Below, in pieces: positions 23,501 through 34,670 of a DNA stretch of 64,000 bases. Location: positions 1,725,001 through 1,789,000 of the forward strand of contig JAFFSR010000351.1 of assembly GCA_017163975.1 (NCBI GenBank). The letters run 5' to 3'. Every line of letters begins with the position of its first letter. Position 1 is the stretch's first letter. A program made the position numbers and the translations under genes. Origin of the DNA: Anastatus disparis. Lineage: Eukaryota > Arthropoda > Insecta > Hymenoptera > Eupelmidae. The notes under the pieces were generated by a model that saw only the letters and a list, made by a program, of their open reading frames with translations, made no database searches and was not told the DNA's origin.

Positions 23501-24372
23501 TGTTTATATTATTTATGTATATATTTAAATTTTTATTATTTATTTTATAATTCAATGATAATTTTAATATTTTATAATTCTATTATTAGATAATTAATAT
23601 AAATGTTATCTGTAAAAAATATAAATTAATTTATAATATCATTTGTTGAAAATAATTAATACAGAAATATAAAATTCAATATTGATAAATTTTTAAAACT
23701 GTTATTATATAACGGTTGTTTTGTCACAAAAAGGAATTGAAATTTAATTCAATTTTACTTTTAACTACACTGAGAAAAAAATTTAGTTGAGTCAATGAAA
23801 TAAATTTAGTTATTAAATATTTTGTTGATAAAAATTAATTTTGATTGAAGTAATATGCAAGGTTATTAAATCACTGAAATATTTAGTTGGGATAAAAAAA
23901 ATTGATACCTAAGTTAAAAAAAAGAAATATTTTTTTAAAATAAAGAAAAATTTATTGTTTCGGTTAAATTATTTGATTGATTTAATCAAATCAATTTCAT
24001 TAAGGCAGCTGATAAAATTTTATAAAATATTTATTTGTAACAATAGAATATGTTTATAAATTATCTATATATTTTGTTACAGTAATTAAATATTTATTTT
24101 AGTAAATCGTTTGTTAAATTTACAAAATCTTTTATAACAATAAAAAAATATTGGTCAATCATCAATATAATATTTGCTTGAATTAACGGTCATCCGATTA
24201 AGTTAAAGAAGCTTATATTGTAAATAAATGCTTCACTAAGTTAATAACATTATCATTTAATTAATAATATATGTGATTGTATGAAAAAAAATATTTTGTT
24301 GTACATAACACATAAAATTTAATCAGCATTTCAATAAAAATTGCAATTGATTGAAAGAAATAGGTTCCTTAA

Positions 24373-24904
24373 GAGGCGGTCGTAACCATCCGCCGCTCTA
24401 TACAGGGTGGCGCTGCGGTCAGATGAGAGAAATATAGAAAATATTTTTTATTCAGCGATTTATAATTTATCGAGACAATAATATACTTCTAACGTTGTCA
24501 AAGGCACTAGCCATATATATGTAGAATTATTATTGATGCTAATATTGTTTGAAAAGTCTAAAATATTATCATAAAACGAAAAATGCGGCGCGTGGTAGAA
24601 CCGATGTAAACATATGGGTATGTTTCCTAAGTGCGACAGAGAAAGTAATAGTAAAGAACGAAGTATACACATGCTCACGCCGGCTCAACTTCGCACTGCA
24701 TTTTTCGTTTTATAACAATAGCTTAGACTTTTCAAACAAGATTATCATTAATAATTATTTTACATATATATGGCTAGTGCCTTTGACAACGTTAGAAGTA
24801 TATTATTGCCTCGATAAATTATAAATCGCTGAATAAACAATATTTTATATTTTTCTCTCACCTGACCGCAGCGCCACCAAGCGGCAAATGGTTCCTACCT
24901 CCTC
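24373..24904. mobile_element. TTAA-flanked foldback MITE, 532 bp
   Basis: Flanked by TTAA at 24369-24372 and 24905-24908, with ends GAGGCGGTCG and CTACCTCCTC. The arms share TTTATAATTTATCGAGACAA and its mirror, GCGCTGCGGTCAG and CTGACCGCAGCGC. Internally shortened relatives appear at 48462-48632 and perhaps 44016-44038. The frames at 24460-24678 and 24549-24824 are the two arms. Confidence 0.88.
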
Positions 24905-25009
24905 TTAAAATCAATAAATCCGATTTCAATGAATTTACAAAAAGAAAACCAATAAATTATTTTTTTTAAGTCAAGAAAGGTGCAACGTAAAATTAGATAT
25001 TAAATTTTT

Positions 25010-25640
25010 TTTAAAGAAATATTTATTAAACCGAATATTTTTATTCTATTATTTCTATCAAGTTGTTATTGAAACAAGAATATAATTCACTGATTTAATT
25101 AAATATTATATTAACACTTCCATTAAATTACTTTAATGTTCAATAATGTATTAGATTATTTTAATGAAATATTTATTAAACCAAATATATTTATTTTATT
25201 ATTTCTATCAAATTGTTATTGAATCAAGAATATATGTCACTGATTTAATTAAATATTGTATTAACACTTCTATTGAATTACTTTAATGTTTAATAATATA
25301 TTTGATTATCTTAATGAAATATTTATTAAACCAAATATATTTATCCTATTATTTCTATCAAGTTATTATTGAAACAAGAATATATTTCATTGATTCAATT
25401 AAATATTATATTAACATTTCCATAAAATTACTTTGATGTTTAATAATATATTTAATTATCTTAATAAAATGTTTACTAATTCTAACGTATTTATTCTATT
25501 ATTTTAATCAAATTTTGATTAAAAGAAGAATATATTACATTGATTTAATTAATTATTATATCACCTTTATTAAATTACTTTACTGTTCAATAATATATTT
25601 AATTATATTAATGAAATATTTAAATAATGTCAAAATTATT
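25010..25640. repeat. 150-bp tandem array, right (inverted)
   Basis: The mirror of 20584-21130. The CACTG or CATTG word recurs at 25088, 25238, 25388 and 25538, again 150 bp apart. Units decay away from the side nearest the left array. Confidence 0.92.
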
Positions 25641-27860
25641 GTTTTATTCTTTCAATAAATTTTGAATAATAACAAAAAGATATTTCATTGTTTTAAATAA
25701 ATATTGTATGACTTATATTAAATTATTTCACTGGCCAATGAAATACCTAATCATTTTAATTCAATATTTAGTTGCTTTGATGAATGTGTTTTTTCTCTTT
25801 ATGAAATATATGATTGATTCTATGAAATATCTCATTGTCTTTTGGTCAAATAATTTGACTGCTATATTATAATTAATTAGATTCATTAAATTAATTAAAT
25901 TTTTAATTGATTCAAATATTTGATTTATCTTGTTCTATAAAATTATTTTATTACTTTTATTATTTAATTATATTGCGTCTATGAAATCAGTGATTAATTG
26001 AATTAATTATTATTTTTAACAATTAAATATTTTATTATTTATGTCCCAATTAAATATTTTGTTGTATTAATTAATTTCTTTATCAGATCGATTAAATAAT
26101 TATTTGATTATCTTAATGAAATATTTATTGAAACAAGCAGTTATTATTTAATAACATATTTACTAAATCAAATGAAATATAATGTTAAAATTAATATTTA
26201 ATATTCTTGAAAAATATTTTTTTGTATAAGTTATCATCCTTTATACTCAAACAAACTCATGTTTAAAATACGTGTCTTGCTAAGTGAATAACTTAGCAAA
26301 ATATGTACTAAAGTTAATAAAAATTACAGAGAAATCTGATTAAATACTTGTTAAAATCAAGTAGATCCACTATTTGATTCATCTGCATAATTTATTTCAT
26401 TCAAATAACACATATTTGAACTAAAAGAAACATTTATTGTTTTAACAAAATCATTTAGTTCGATGGTTTGATGATACAACCGCTTGGTGGCGTCGTTAAT
26501 TTTCGATCTCGCAAGCGGTAAGAGGGCTTCTAAGTTGATATATAAGGAAGTTAAAAATCCAAGATGATACGTAAATTGTAATGCGAGCGAAATTTATGTT
26601 AGATTTACTGCGTGTGCGATCACTGTATAAAGCATACTAATGTTAGTATGTTAATAATTGTTATTCTTTACCATATAAATAAATGAAATCATATTCACCT
26701 GTCCTTCAATGAGTCATCAATTCATTGATGTTAATAAATAAATGTAAATCACTGAAAGCAAATACTGTTGATTAAAGACAGTATTTGTTCGATTAAAATA
26801 TCTATAAATCGAATTAATTAAATATTTCTTTACTTTGAAGGAATATTTTATTTGAGATAACCGAATAATTAATCAATTTTTTGTTAAGACAATGAATTAA
26901 TTTTATTAAATCTTAAAATTTTATTAAATTTAAAATATTCAATAAATTAAACTTTCATTTGAAAATATAAAATATTGAACTAATTTAATTTCAATATAGC
27001 ATTAATATGATGAAATAATTAATTAGAAAAACAAATGGACATTTTAATTGATAATTTTTTTTATTAAAACAATGAATTAATTTTATTGAATCAATCTTTG
27101 CGACATTTAGTAAGTCAAATATTTATTTGAAAATACAAAATATTATTTTTAACCAATATTTGTGATGTTTAGTAGAATTAAATATTTATTTAAAAAAATG
27201 AAATATTTATTTGACTCAATTAAAATATTTGTATTAATGTAACAAAATATTTTATGTGCCGCCCGCACCTAAGGGATTTCATTGATTCAATTAAGCCTTA
27301 CTTAATCCAACTAAATTTTTTTCTCAGTGTAAGTTTACGAATTGTACTAAATTAGTCCAGTCATTGAAGCATTTCAGCTTTAAATTTTGTCGGTTAGGAT
27401 GGATTAACATGAAAATTTGTCAGTAGGTAAAGAATAGTCCAAAAAACAAAAGTTATATAATGCCGATGTGCGCTTTTGCCCAGGGGGCGGGAGCCGCCCC
27501 TTCTCGGGGGCGATGAGAAAAAAAAACCATATGATTCGATGTAAAAATCAATTTAAAGCAAAAAGTTTTTAATGAGTTTTTTTGTTAAATGAATACTTTT
27601 CGAGTTATAGGTGATTGCCCGGTCAAAAAAGGTTAGCTATAAAATATAGCTAAAAAAATAGTTAAATATATAGCTGTATCGAGCTGTATTTACAGCTATA
27701 TCGATGTGTTTTTTAGCTGTTTTTTATAGTTAAAAATGTACTTAATTTTATAGTTAATAATTTCGTTATCTACCGAAAATATTAATAGCTACTTTTTCAA
27801 CTATATTTTATAGCTATTATTATAGTTAAAAAAAACACTTGATTTTTTAGTGTATTTATA

Positions 27861-28316
27861 CCCGGTCAAAAAAGGTTAGCTGTAAAATATAGCTAAAAAA
27901 ATAGTTAAATATATAGCCTCATCGTGCTCGTTTTACAGCTGTATCGATGTGTTTTTTAGCTGTTTTTTATAGTTAAAAATGTACTTAATTGTATAGTTAA
28001 TAATTTCGTTATACCGAAAATATTCATAGCTACTTTTTCAACTATATTTTATAGCTATTATTATAGTTAAAAAAACACCTAGTATACTAAAAATTGAAGT
28101 GATTTTTTAACTATAATAATAGCTATAAAATATAGTTGAAAAAGTAGCTATTAATATTTTCGGTATAACGAAATTATTAACTATAAAATTAAGTACATTT
28201 TTAACTATAAAAAACAGCTAAAAAACACATCGATATAGCTGTAAAACGAGCACGATACAGCTATATATTTAACTATTTTTTTAGCTATATTTTATAGCTA
28301 ACTTTTTTTGACCGGG
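27861..28316. mobile_element. Same-family foldback nested in the arm
   Basis: A 456-bp near-perfect palindrome with the same CCCGGTC/GACCGGG tips, inserted in the left arm of 27618-30909. The right arm (about 30660-30690) reads through GTGTATTTATTACAATATAT (reverse complement) without it, giving the empty site. Confidence 0.88.
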
Positions 28317-28629
28317 ATTACAATATATTAATAGCTAGATATTTAACTATACTTTATAGCTGAAAATAAAAGGTTTTTTAGATATCCTTTATAGTTGAAA
28401 ATATACCTACATTTTTAGTTGATAATTTGGTTATTACTATAATAGATATATAGCTGAAAAAACATGAATATCGCTACAATATAAATAAATATAGCTGTAT
28501 TTTACTTGTATTATTAGCTGTTTTTATAGATGTTTTTTTTTGACCGAGAACAGCTGAAAATATAACTGTAATTTCAATTGTATTTTTGGCTGTTTTTTAG
28601 CTATATTTTTAACAATTTTTTTTAGCTAA

Positions 28630-29143
28630 ATATTATTAGAGTAGTTTTCAGATATACTCGAGTTTATTTATATTGTCCTTTCCTACCTTCGCTGTAAATT
28701 GATTAACCTATACATACACTAAATCTAAGTAATAACTCGCAGGGGTCGCTAGAAAACACGCGCGCATTTTTTAGTAACGGTAAGATGGATCGGTCTTATA
28801 TACAAAGTGTACTCAACTCTCACCACTTGCGGGAGTTGGACACAAATTTCAACGCGTCAAAAACGTTTAGCTAAAAAAATTAGCTAAAAATTAAGCTTAA
28901 AATATAGCTGTTTTGACACGTTGAAATTTGTGTCCAACTCCCGCAAGTGGTGAGAGTTGAGTACACTTTGTATATAAGACCGATCCATCTCACTGTTATT
29001 AAAAAATGCGCGCGTGTTTTCTAGCGACCCCTGCGAGTTATTACTTAGATTTAGTGTATGTATAGGTTAATCAATTTACAGCGAAGGTAGGAAAGGACAA
29101 TATAAATAAACTCGAGTATATCTGAAAACTACTCTAATAATAT
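28630..29143. repeat. Palindrome with ~235-bp arms
   Basis: The left arm contains CAGGGGTCGCTAGAAAACAC and TCACCACTTGCGGGAGTTGG; the right arm is the near-exact mirror. The loop (about 28865-28912) carries AGCTAAAAAAATTAGCTAAA. More GC than its surroundings. Unknown class. Confidence 0.9.
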
Positions 29144-29726
29144 CACAGGCCCACAAAATGAAAAAAAATGTCTGAACTTTTGACCGGACATACATATTCC
29201 CATGTATTTTTCAACGCTGAATCCGAATCTGTAATAAAAATATAGGGTTTTCCTACCTTTTCTCAGAGTTTTATTGAAAAAACCTCATTTTTTACGGTTT
29301 TTTTGCGGTTTTTCGAGTCTAGAAAAAACAAATCATGAGATACGGTTAATTGGACTTCAAAATCGAATTCTACGGGAAAAAATACACGGGAAACCATACC
29401 TTCAAATTTTTTTAACGCGATTCTAGTCCTCTGTATGGGGCTGAAAAGATGAGGAAATCGGTAAAAGTCGAAATTTTGCCTAAAATGGATTTAAACAATA
29501 TTAAAATTTAATCATGCGTCTTTTGAAGAGTCGATAAACATTGGAAATACTATCCTGGGGGTTTTTCAGATTGCTGATCATGAATTTGAAGTCAGATTGT
29601 GTAAAAACTACTTCTAGAGGGCGGTGACAAGAACTGTATATGGTAAATTTATCGATTTTTTAAAAATTTTACGTCTGAAATACTAATTTTAGAGTCTTTC
29701 ACAGCATTGACTGTAAATTCAAGATA

Positions 29727-30272
29727 TTAACTTAGCCTATTGTGTACGTTAAACTTAACATTTTGTCTGTATGTCTCTCTCTCTCTCTCTCTCTCTTCCG
29801 ATGTTTTTTTAAATTGGCTTACGCTTACGTACACGTTTCTCTTCGAATGACCGATGTAGTGGATTTCTGACACGTTTTTGTCCTTTTTCGCAGCTGTTTC
29901 TCTTTTTATCATCCAGCAGTAATCTGCTAACATGTTGATACCCCAGTTTCCTTGAAATCTACGTTCAAACTCCTTTAAATCTTGGTGAAATCGTTCACCA
30001 TGCTCTTCACTAAAGTCTCCGTTATTTTCAGGAAACTGATCAACGTGTGAATCAAGAAAATGAAGTTTTAAGTTCATTAGACAACCCAATTTTTCAAAAT
30101 TACGTACCATTCTTTTCACAATAGCTTTATAATTCGTGTCTTTGGCATTACCCAAAAATTTCGTCGATACCTCTTTAAAACTTAACCATGCTGCCTTTTC
30201 AACATCAGTCATGCTTTGTTCAAAGTTTTCGTCTCTAAATAAAGTTCGGATTTCAGGACCATCAAAAATACC
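29727..30272 (-). pseudogene. Arthropod transposon-associated protein fragment (EHGERFHQD type)
   Basis: From 30272 downward the minus strand reads GIFDGPEIRTLFRDENFEQS, then MTDVEKAAWLSFKEV, LGCLMNLKLHFLDSHVDQFP, SEEHGERFHQDLKEFERRFQ and MLADYCWMIKRE. I recognise these blocks from a protein type that recurs in many arthropod genomes and is normally uncharacterised; a transposon origin is likely but from memory. The frame then runs through a (CT)n stretch, giving an ERERERE tail that is not ancestral. The fragment lacks the segment that should precede IFDGPEIR; that segment is found inverted next door (30307-30444). Confidence 0.75.
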
Positions 30273-30306
30273 TTAAGATCCACTCGTTAATCCTTCAAAA
30301 ATTTTG

Positions 30307-30444
30307 ATACCGCCTCAGCATATAAAGCTTGGATTGATAAAGCAATTAGTTAAAGCTTTGGACAAGGACGGTCAATGCTTCCAATATATAAGCAAAGTAT
30401 TTCCCCATAAATCTGATGCTAAATTAAATGAAGGTATTTTTGAT
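30307..30444 (+). pseudogene. Inverted upstream piece of the same protein
   Basis: The plus strand reads IPPQHIKLGLIKQLVKALDK, then QCFQYISKVFPHKSDAKLNE and GIFD in 46 uninterrupted codons. In the protein type I recall, PPxHIKLGLxKxxVKAxxKxG comes just before IFDGPxIR. Here it faces the other way, and both pieces contain the IFD codons, so a short duplication accompanied the inversion. Confidence 0.7.
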
Positions 30445-32360
30445 CAAAAAAATAAAATCTATAAAAACAGCTAATAATATAAGTAAAATACAGCTATATT
30501 TATTCATATTATAGTGATATTCATGTTTTTTCAGCTATATATCTATTATAGTAATAACCAAATTATCAACTAAAAATGTAGGTATATTTTCAACTATGAA
30601 GGATATCTAAGAAACCATTTATTTTCAGCTATAAAGTATAGTTAAATATCTAGCTATTGATATATTGTAATAAATACACTAAAAATTTAAGTATTTATTT
30701 TAACTATAATAATAGCTATAAAATATAGTTGAAAAGGTAGCTATTAATATTTTCGGTATAACGAAATTATTAACTATAAAATTAAGTAAATTTTTAACTG
30801 TCAAAAACAGCTAAAAAACACATCGATATAGCTGTAAATACAGCTCGATACAGCTATATATTTAACTATTTTTTTAGCTATATTTTATAGCTAACCTTTT
30901 TTGACCGGGTGAAAACAGATTTTTAGTGTAAAAAAGCAGGTTTTCTGACGGTTTTTCATGAAATAACTTGAAAAGTTTTAATTTTATCAAAAAACTCATA
31001 AGAAACAAAAATAAAGCTTGTAAAAAAAAAAAAAACGATTTCATTTTTAATCATTATTTTATATACAATACATAACGAATTATAAATTATTGAATATTAA
31101 TACTGTTACGCTTGAAACTTTAAGAGCAATATTCAACGTTAAATAACAGAAAAATGGCATACTTTTTAAGGAAAATCAATTTTGTTTTAAGTCAATAGTA
31201 TAAAAATTAAAGGAGTTACAAGAAAAATAAAATTATTTTGTATAGTTTGACAATAAAATTTCAATATTAAAACCACTGTCATTAAGACACGTTTTGAAAT
31301 ATAAAGAAACCCTTTTGGGGTTTATCTTATTTAGGTACCAACAACGTGTTCTAGAAGTTTCAGCAATTTAGGATGCTTATTTTTTAAAAAAATCAAGTTT
31401 ATATAAAAAAAAAATTTTTTTTATTTTTCAAAAATTCATCCTTTTTTTAAAAATATCTCAATAATTAACAGACGTACCTAAAAAGTACTAGAGTTAAAAA
31501 ATATAGCTTTTTTTCATGAATATTTTGCTTTTTTTTTATTTTTGTCCGATAAAAATCAACTGAGATATTAGTGTTAGAATTCTGTAATCAGAGCCAAGTA
31601 CCACCTATTTTTGGCCCTTCAAACTAAAAAATCTCAAAAAATAAAACTTCTTAAAAATTGATATTTACATGACTTAAAGATGATACAATTACCTACAAAA
31701 TCCATTTTGGAGCAATTAGAAAGCTTAAAAATTAGCGGAGTTATCATAAAAAAACCAATTGTACTTTTTCGATAAAATTTTCGGAGCGCATAAATTCGTT
31801 TATTTTCGAGTATTTTAGATACATACATATAAATATTTTACAGCTTCTTTGAGTCTGTACGGTATATAGCTTCTATTCTTTTCAGTTCCTATATGTATAT
31901 TTTGTATGTGGACACACATATATATATGTATATATATCATATAAGTATAAACTCAGGTAGAAGAAAAGAAATGAGACTATGTAGCTTGCCGATTTGAAAC
32001 AGCTGCCGTGTGCGATATATACGTCTATACAAATAAGAGTTCCATACCTTTTCTCTTCTTTTTCTTACCTGTCTTTATGTGTGTGTGTGTGTGTTTTTAT
32101 ATTTGAATGTATTGTACATAAAACGTAAATCTATTTTGCGGAGCGTCAGTATCTTTCCAAAATTGAAAGTTTAAACACATTCTGTTTTGATAATATTAAT
32201 AAAATAGTCAATACTGTAATGTTTCTGATTTTTTTTAAAGTGTTAGTGCATTCAAAATGTAACAGATAATTTTTTGACATTGATTGTCTTTACATTTTAA
32301 AGATAAAGAGTATATTTGCAAACGCAAATATATGGTTAAGAAATAAAAATATTCTTCCGA

Positions 32361-32632
32361 CAAATTGAGGATGGATCTATAAAGATGGTTTTTTACAGCC
32401 TACAAGAATGCTAAACCATCCTGCACCAGAACAGCTTCTAAGAATGATTTTTTGCAACTGTAAGACTACTTGCTGTGCTAATGGCAGTTGCAGAAAATTA
32501 GGATTATTTTGTAACTCGACATGTGGAACATGCTCCGGTGACAATTGTCTAAACTGTCCTCCGATTACAGATGCAGGAGAAGAAGAAGAAGTCGAAATTG
32601 ATCATGAATGGAATTTAAAAAAATTTGTTTAA
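32361..32632 (+). pseudogene. CXC-type cysteine-rich C-terminal fragment
   Basis: Open from about 32361 (WIYKDGFLQPTR, before the first ATG at 32408) to the stop at 32632. Cysteines follow CNCKTTCCANGSCRKLGLFC then CGTCSGDNCLNC, a CXC/tesmin-like array, followed by an acidic tail (EEEEVEIDHEW). The preceding NHPAPEQLLRMIF block matches, from memory, the C-terminus of uncharacterised arthropod transposon-linked proteins. A zinc-binding role is inferred from the cysteines. A stop lies just upstream, so only the end of the protein survives. Confidence 0.6.
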
Positions 32633-33450
32633 AATTTAAGTGAAATATTTGTATTTTATTATTTTGTTCTTATAATAATAATAATAATTTTTAAGTTATG
32701 ATAGTCTTATAATTTTAACCATAAATAGTCATTTTTAAATGTAAAATACTTAAATATATTCTAAATTCTATAATAAGACATAAAAAATATATTATTAATA
32801 GAATAAAAGTTATTAAATTATTAAAAGTACTAAAGACTCGTTTTTTTGGCATTTTATCATCAAGGGTTGTTTTTAAGAGTCAAAATGTTACAATAAAATA
32901 AAAATCATTATAAACTGTGAAAAAATGTCTAATTTAATATAAATATGTCATTACAAAATAATTTACATGTTCAAAATCATTTTTTTCTATTTTTCATCAT
33001 AAGGGGTAGTTTTTAAAGGTTAAAATAATGTAATAAATAAAAATTATATCATAAACTTAAAAAGTTAATATTTTTCCATAATTGTATCATAAAAATATTT
33101 TTTAATGTTAAAAACTATATATGCTCTTTTTATTAAGTCAAAGGGGTGGTTTTTAAGGGTTGTAAAAATGCTTAATATCATTAATTATGTTCCACAATAT
33201 TAAACAATACTTATTTTAGACATTCCAAGATTATTTTAATTATTTACAAGCGTAAATCGGCATTTTTACTATTCTTCAACTTTAAGGGTAGTTTTTACCC
33301 CTTTAAAGCAAAAAAGCGCACCTCGCCGATACATCACTTTTGATGTGTAGGGTAATATAAGCTTAATCCTAAAGTTTTATGAAAATCGGTGCTAACCGAA
33401 AGAATTTCCAGGTTATACCCTATTTTTGCCTCCAATGACTGGACTAAATG

Positions 33451-33503
33451 CGGAGTTGCTGAATATTATATTAAATATGTTAAATATTATGCAACGAACT
33501 CCG
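33451..33503. repeat. Hairpin next to the 6.1-kb element
   Basis: CGGAGTTGC and GCAACGAACTCCG pair around an AT-rich loop with AATATTATATT. It begins immediately outside the AAT flank. Confidence 0.6.
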
Positions 33504-34437
33504 ATAAAGCTAGCTAGTAGATTTAATTGATGTGCGACGAGGTATGGCTCTATCAGCTTGTCTCTGCACGTCTCTCTCTCTCTCTCTTTTACCTGATCGA
33601 GAGACGCGATGCCGCTAGCACAGTTTTTCTTATTTTATGAGGTTTAACTCTTTCCGTTAAACCTACCCAATATTTTATATAAAGAATATATATCTTGTGC
33701 AATACTAAAAATAAGGGCCGCGAAGGCGTTGGGGTAAGCAACAGGTACAGGCTTTATATGTAACATTCACATGCAATAGAGATAAAATAGAGATTTTACA
33801 TTCAACGTGAATTTATTAACAATGATGAAATAAAATATAAAGTAAAGAATTTAGATTTAAGTAATAAACAAAGAATAATTAGTTAATATAACAATAATTG
33901 AACTATAGCAAAGAATTTCTCTAGAAAAAAATAGCTATAGGGAAGGACGCGACGCGAACTAAAATATCTTATTGGTTTAAACGCACGCTTATTCTTTTAG
34001 CACTAGAAGTTTCTTCGAAGCAAGAAACTTCTAGTTAACAAAATCTTACAAACAACTTACAGTAACGCGTGGAAGCTTCCTAACACGTGTTGCAAGAATC
34101 AACCAACGTTGGCCAACGAAGAGACTATACGCTGCACCTGATCGCAGGGACTCGTAGAAGCCAGCCAAATAGAAAAGCGATTTCCTGATCGCTGCGGCTC
34201 GTCGAAGACAGCCAAAACCAGTTACGCACAACCAGAGGATGATGCTAATTTCTCCTTACGGCTGCGATCTCCTTTTTACCTTTTCTACAGAAACTATATA
34301 CGGCACTACACCAACGTATTAATTAAGTTAAAACTTAAATAAAGCCGAGACTACTGACTATGATGCGTGCTTGTAGGCCGTTAGAAAATGTCTGCCGCTC
34401 AGGCCAGGAATATATAAACCGACGTGTGCGCTGATGA
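33504..34437. other. Moderately GC-rich, no recognised gene
   Basis: Contains a (CT)n run (33565-33590) and an imperfect direct repeat (CCTGATCGCAGGGACTCGT at about 34137 and CCTGATCGCTGCGGCTCGTC at about 34184). The minus-strand frame at 34046-34231 spans the repeat and has no recognised domain. Confidence 0.4.
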
Positions 34438-34438
34438 G

Positions 34439-34487
34439 CCGCCGGAAACGTTCTAACGCGCCTAGTGCGTCAGAACGTTTCCGGCGG
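34439..34487. repeat. Perfect 16-bp-stem GC hairpin
   Basis: CCGCCGGAAACGTTCT (34439-34454) pairs exactly with AGAACGTTTCCGGCGG (34472-34487). The loop contains a further ACGC/GTGCGT pairing. No run of T follows, and a bacterial-style terminator is not expected here. Confidence 0.9.
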
Positions 34488-34495
34488 TTTTCCTC

Positions 34496-34537
34496 TAGTG
34501 TGGAAAGAAATATTTTGTAATATTTCTTTCCACACTA
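34496..34537. repeat. Perfect 19-bp-stem hairpin
   Basis: TAGTGTGGAAAGAAATATT and its exact mirror, separated by TTGT. It lies 8 bp after the GC hairpin. Confidence 0.93.
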
Positions 34538-34670
34538 TATAAGGTATAGTATAATTATTTTCTGATTCATTTTGAATTTATATTTTATTCGCATTTTTAC
34601 AGCGGGAAAGAGTAACGTATAATTGAAGAGAATAAAGTTTTCTTAATATATATACCCACGTTTTTAAAAC

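Larger units (their letters stand above)
23768..27329. mobile_element. 3.6-kb TIR element with CACTGAGAAAAA ends
   Basis: Starts CACTGAGAAAAAAATTTAGT after TA (23766-23767) and ends ACTAAATTTTTTTCTCAGTG before TA (27330-27331). A TA duplication is typical of Tc1/mariner-type elements. Inside are the right 150-bp array and a TTAA insertion (24373-24904), but no transposase frame. A related right end lies at 22684. A large non-autonomous element is the simplest reading. Confidence 0.75.
27618..30909. mobile_element. Foldback element with CCCGGTCAAAAAAGG ends
   Basis: Begins CCCGGTCAAAAAAGGTTAGC and ends in the mirror TTTTTTGACCGGG. The arms (27618 to about 28620, and about 30465-30909) consist of short ATAGCT/AGCTAT words. 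Between the arms lie a second palindrome (28630-29143) and broken pieces of a transposon protein (29727-30444). The target duplication is not clear. Confidence 0.82.
27353..33446. mobile_element. ~6.1-kb TIR element carrying transposon protein fragments
   Basis: Terminal inverted repeats TAGTCCAGTCATTG and CAATGACTGGACTA, flanked by AAT at 27350-27352 and 33447-33449 (a 3-bp duplication that could be chance). Inside, from the left: a GC-rich block with GGGGGCGGGAGCCGCCCC near 27482, the nested foldback 27618-30909, and a cysteine-rich coding fragment (32361-32632). I recall that similar fragments are widespread in arthropod genomes as uncharacterised proteins. A single element is inferred from the matching ends. 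Confidence 0.6.

Noticed and set aside
24460..24824. Two overlapping frames sharing YIWLVPLTTLEVYYCLDKL
   Set aside because: The arms of the TTAA foldback at 24373-24904.
34430..34487. Hammerhead-ribozyme-like CTGATGAG...GGAAAC followed by a stem
   Set aside because: The GAAA side is explained by the GC palindrome. Stem II is absent, the flank needed for stem I does not pair, and an extra G breaks the core.
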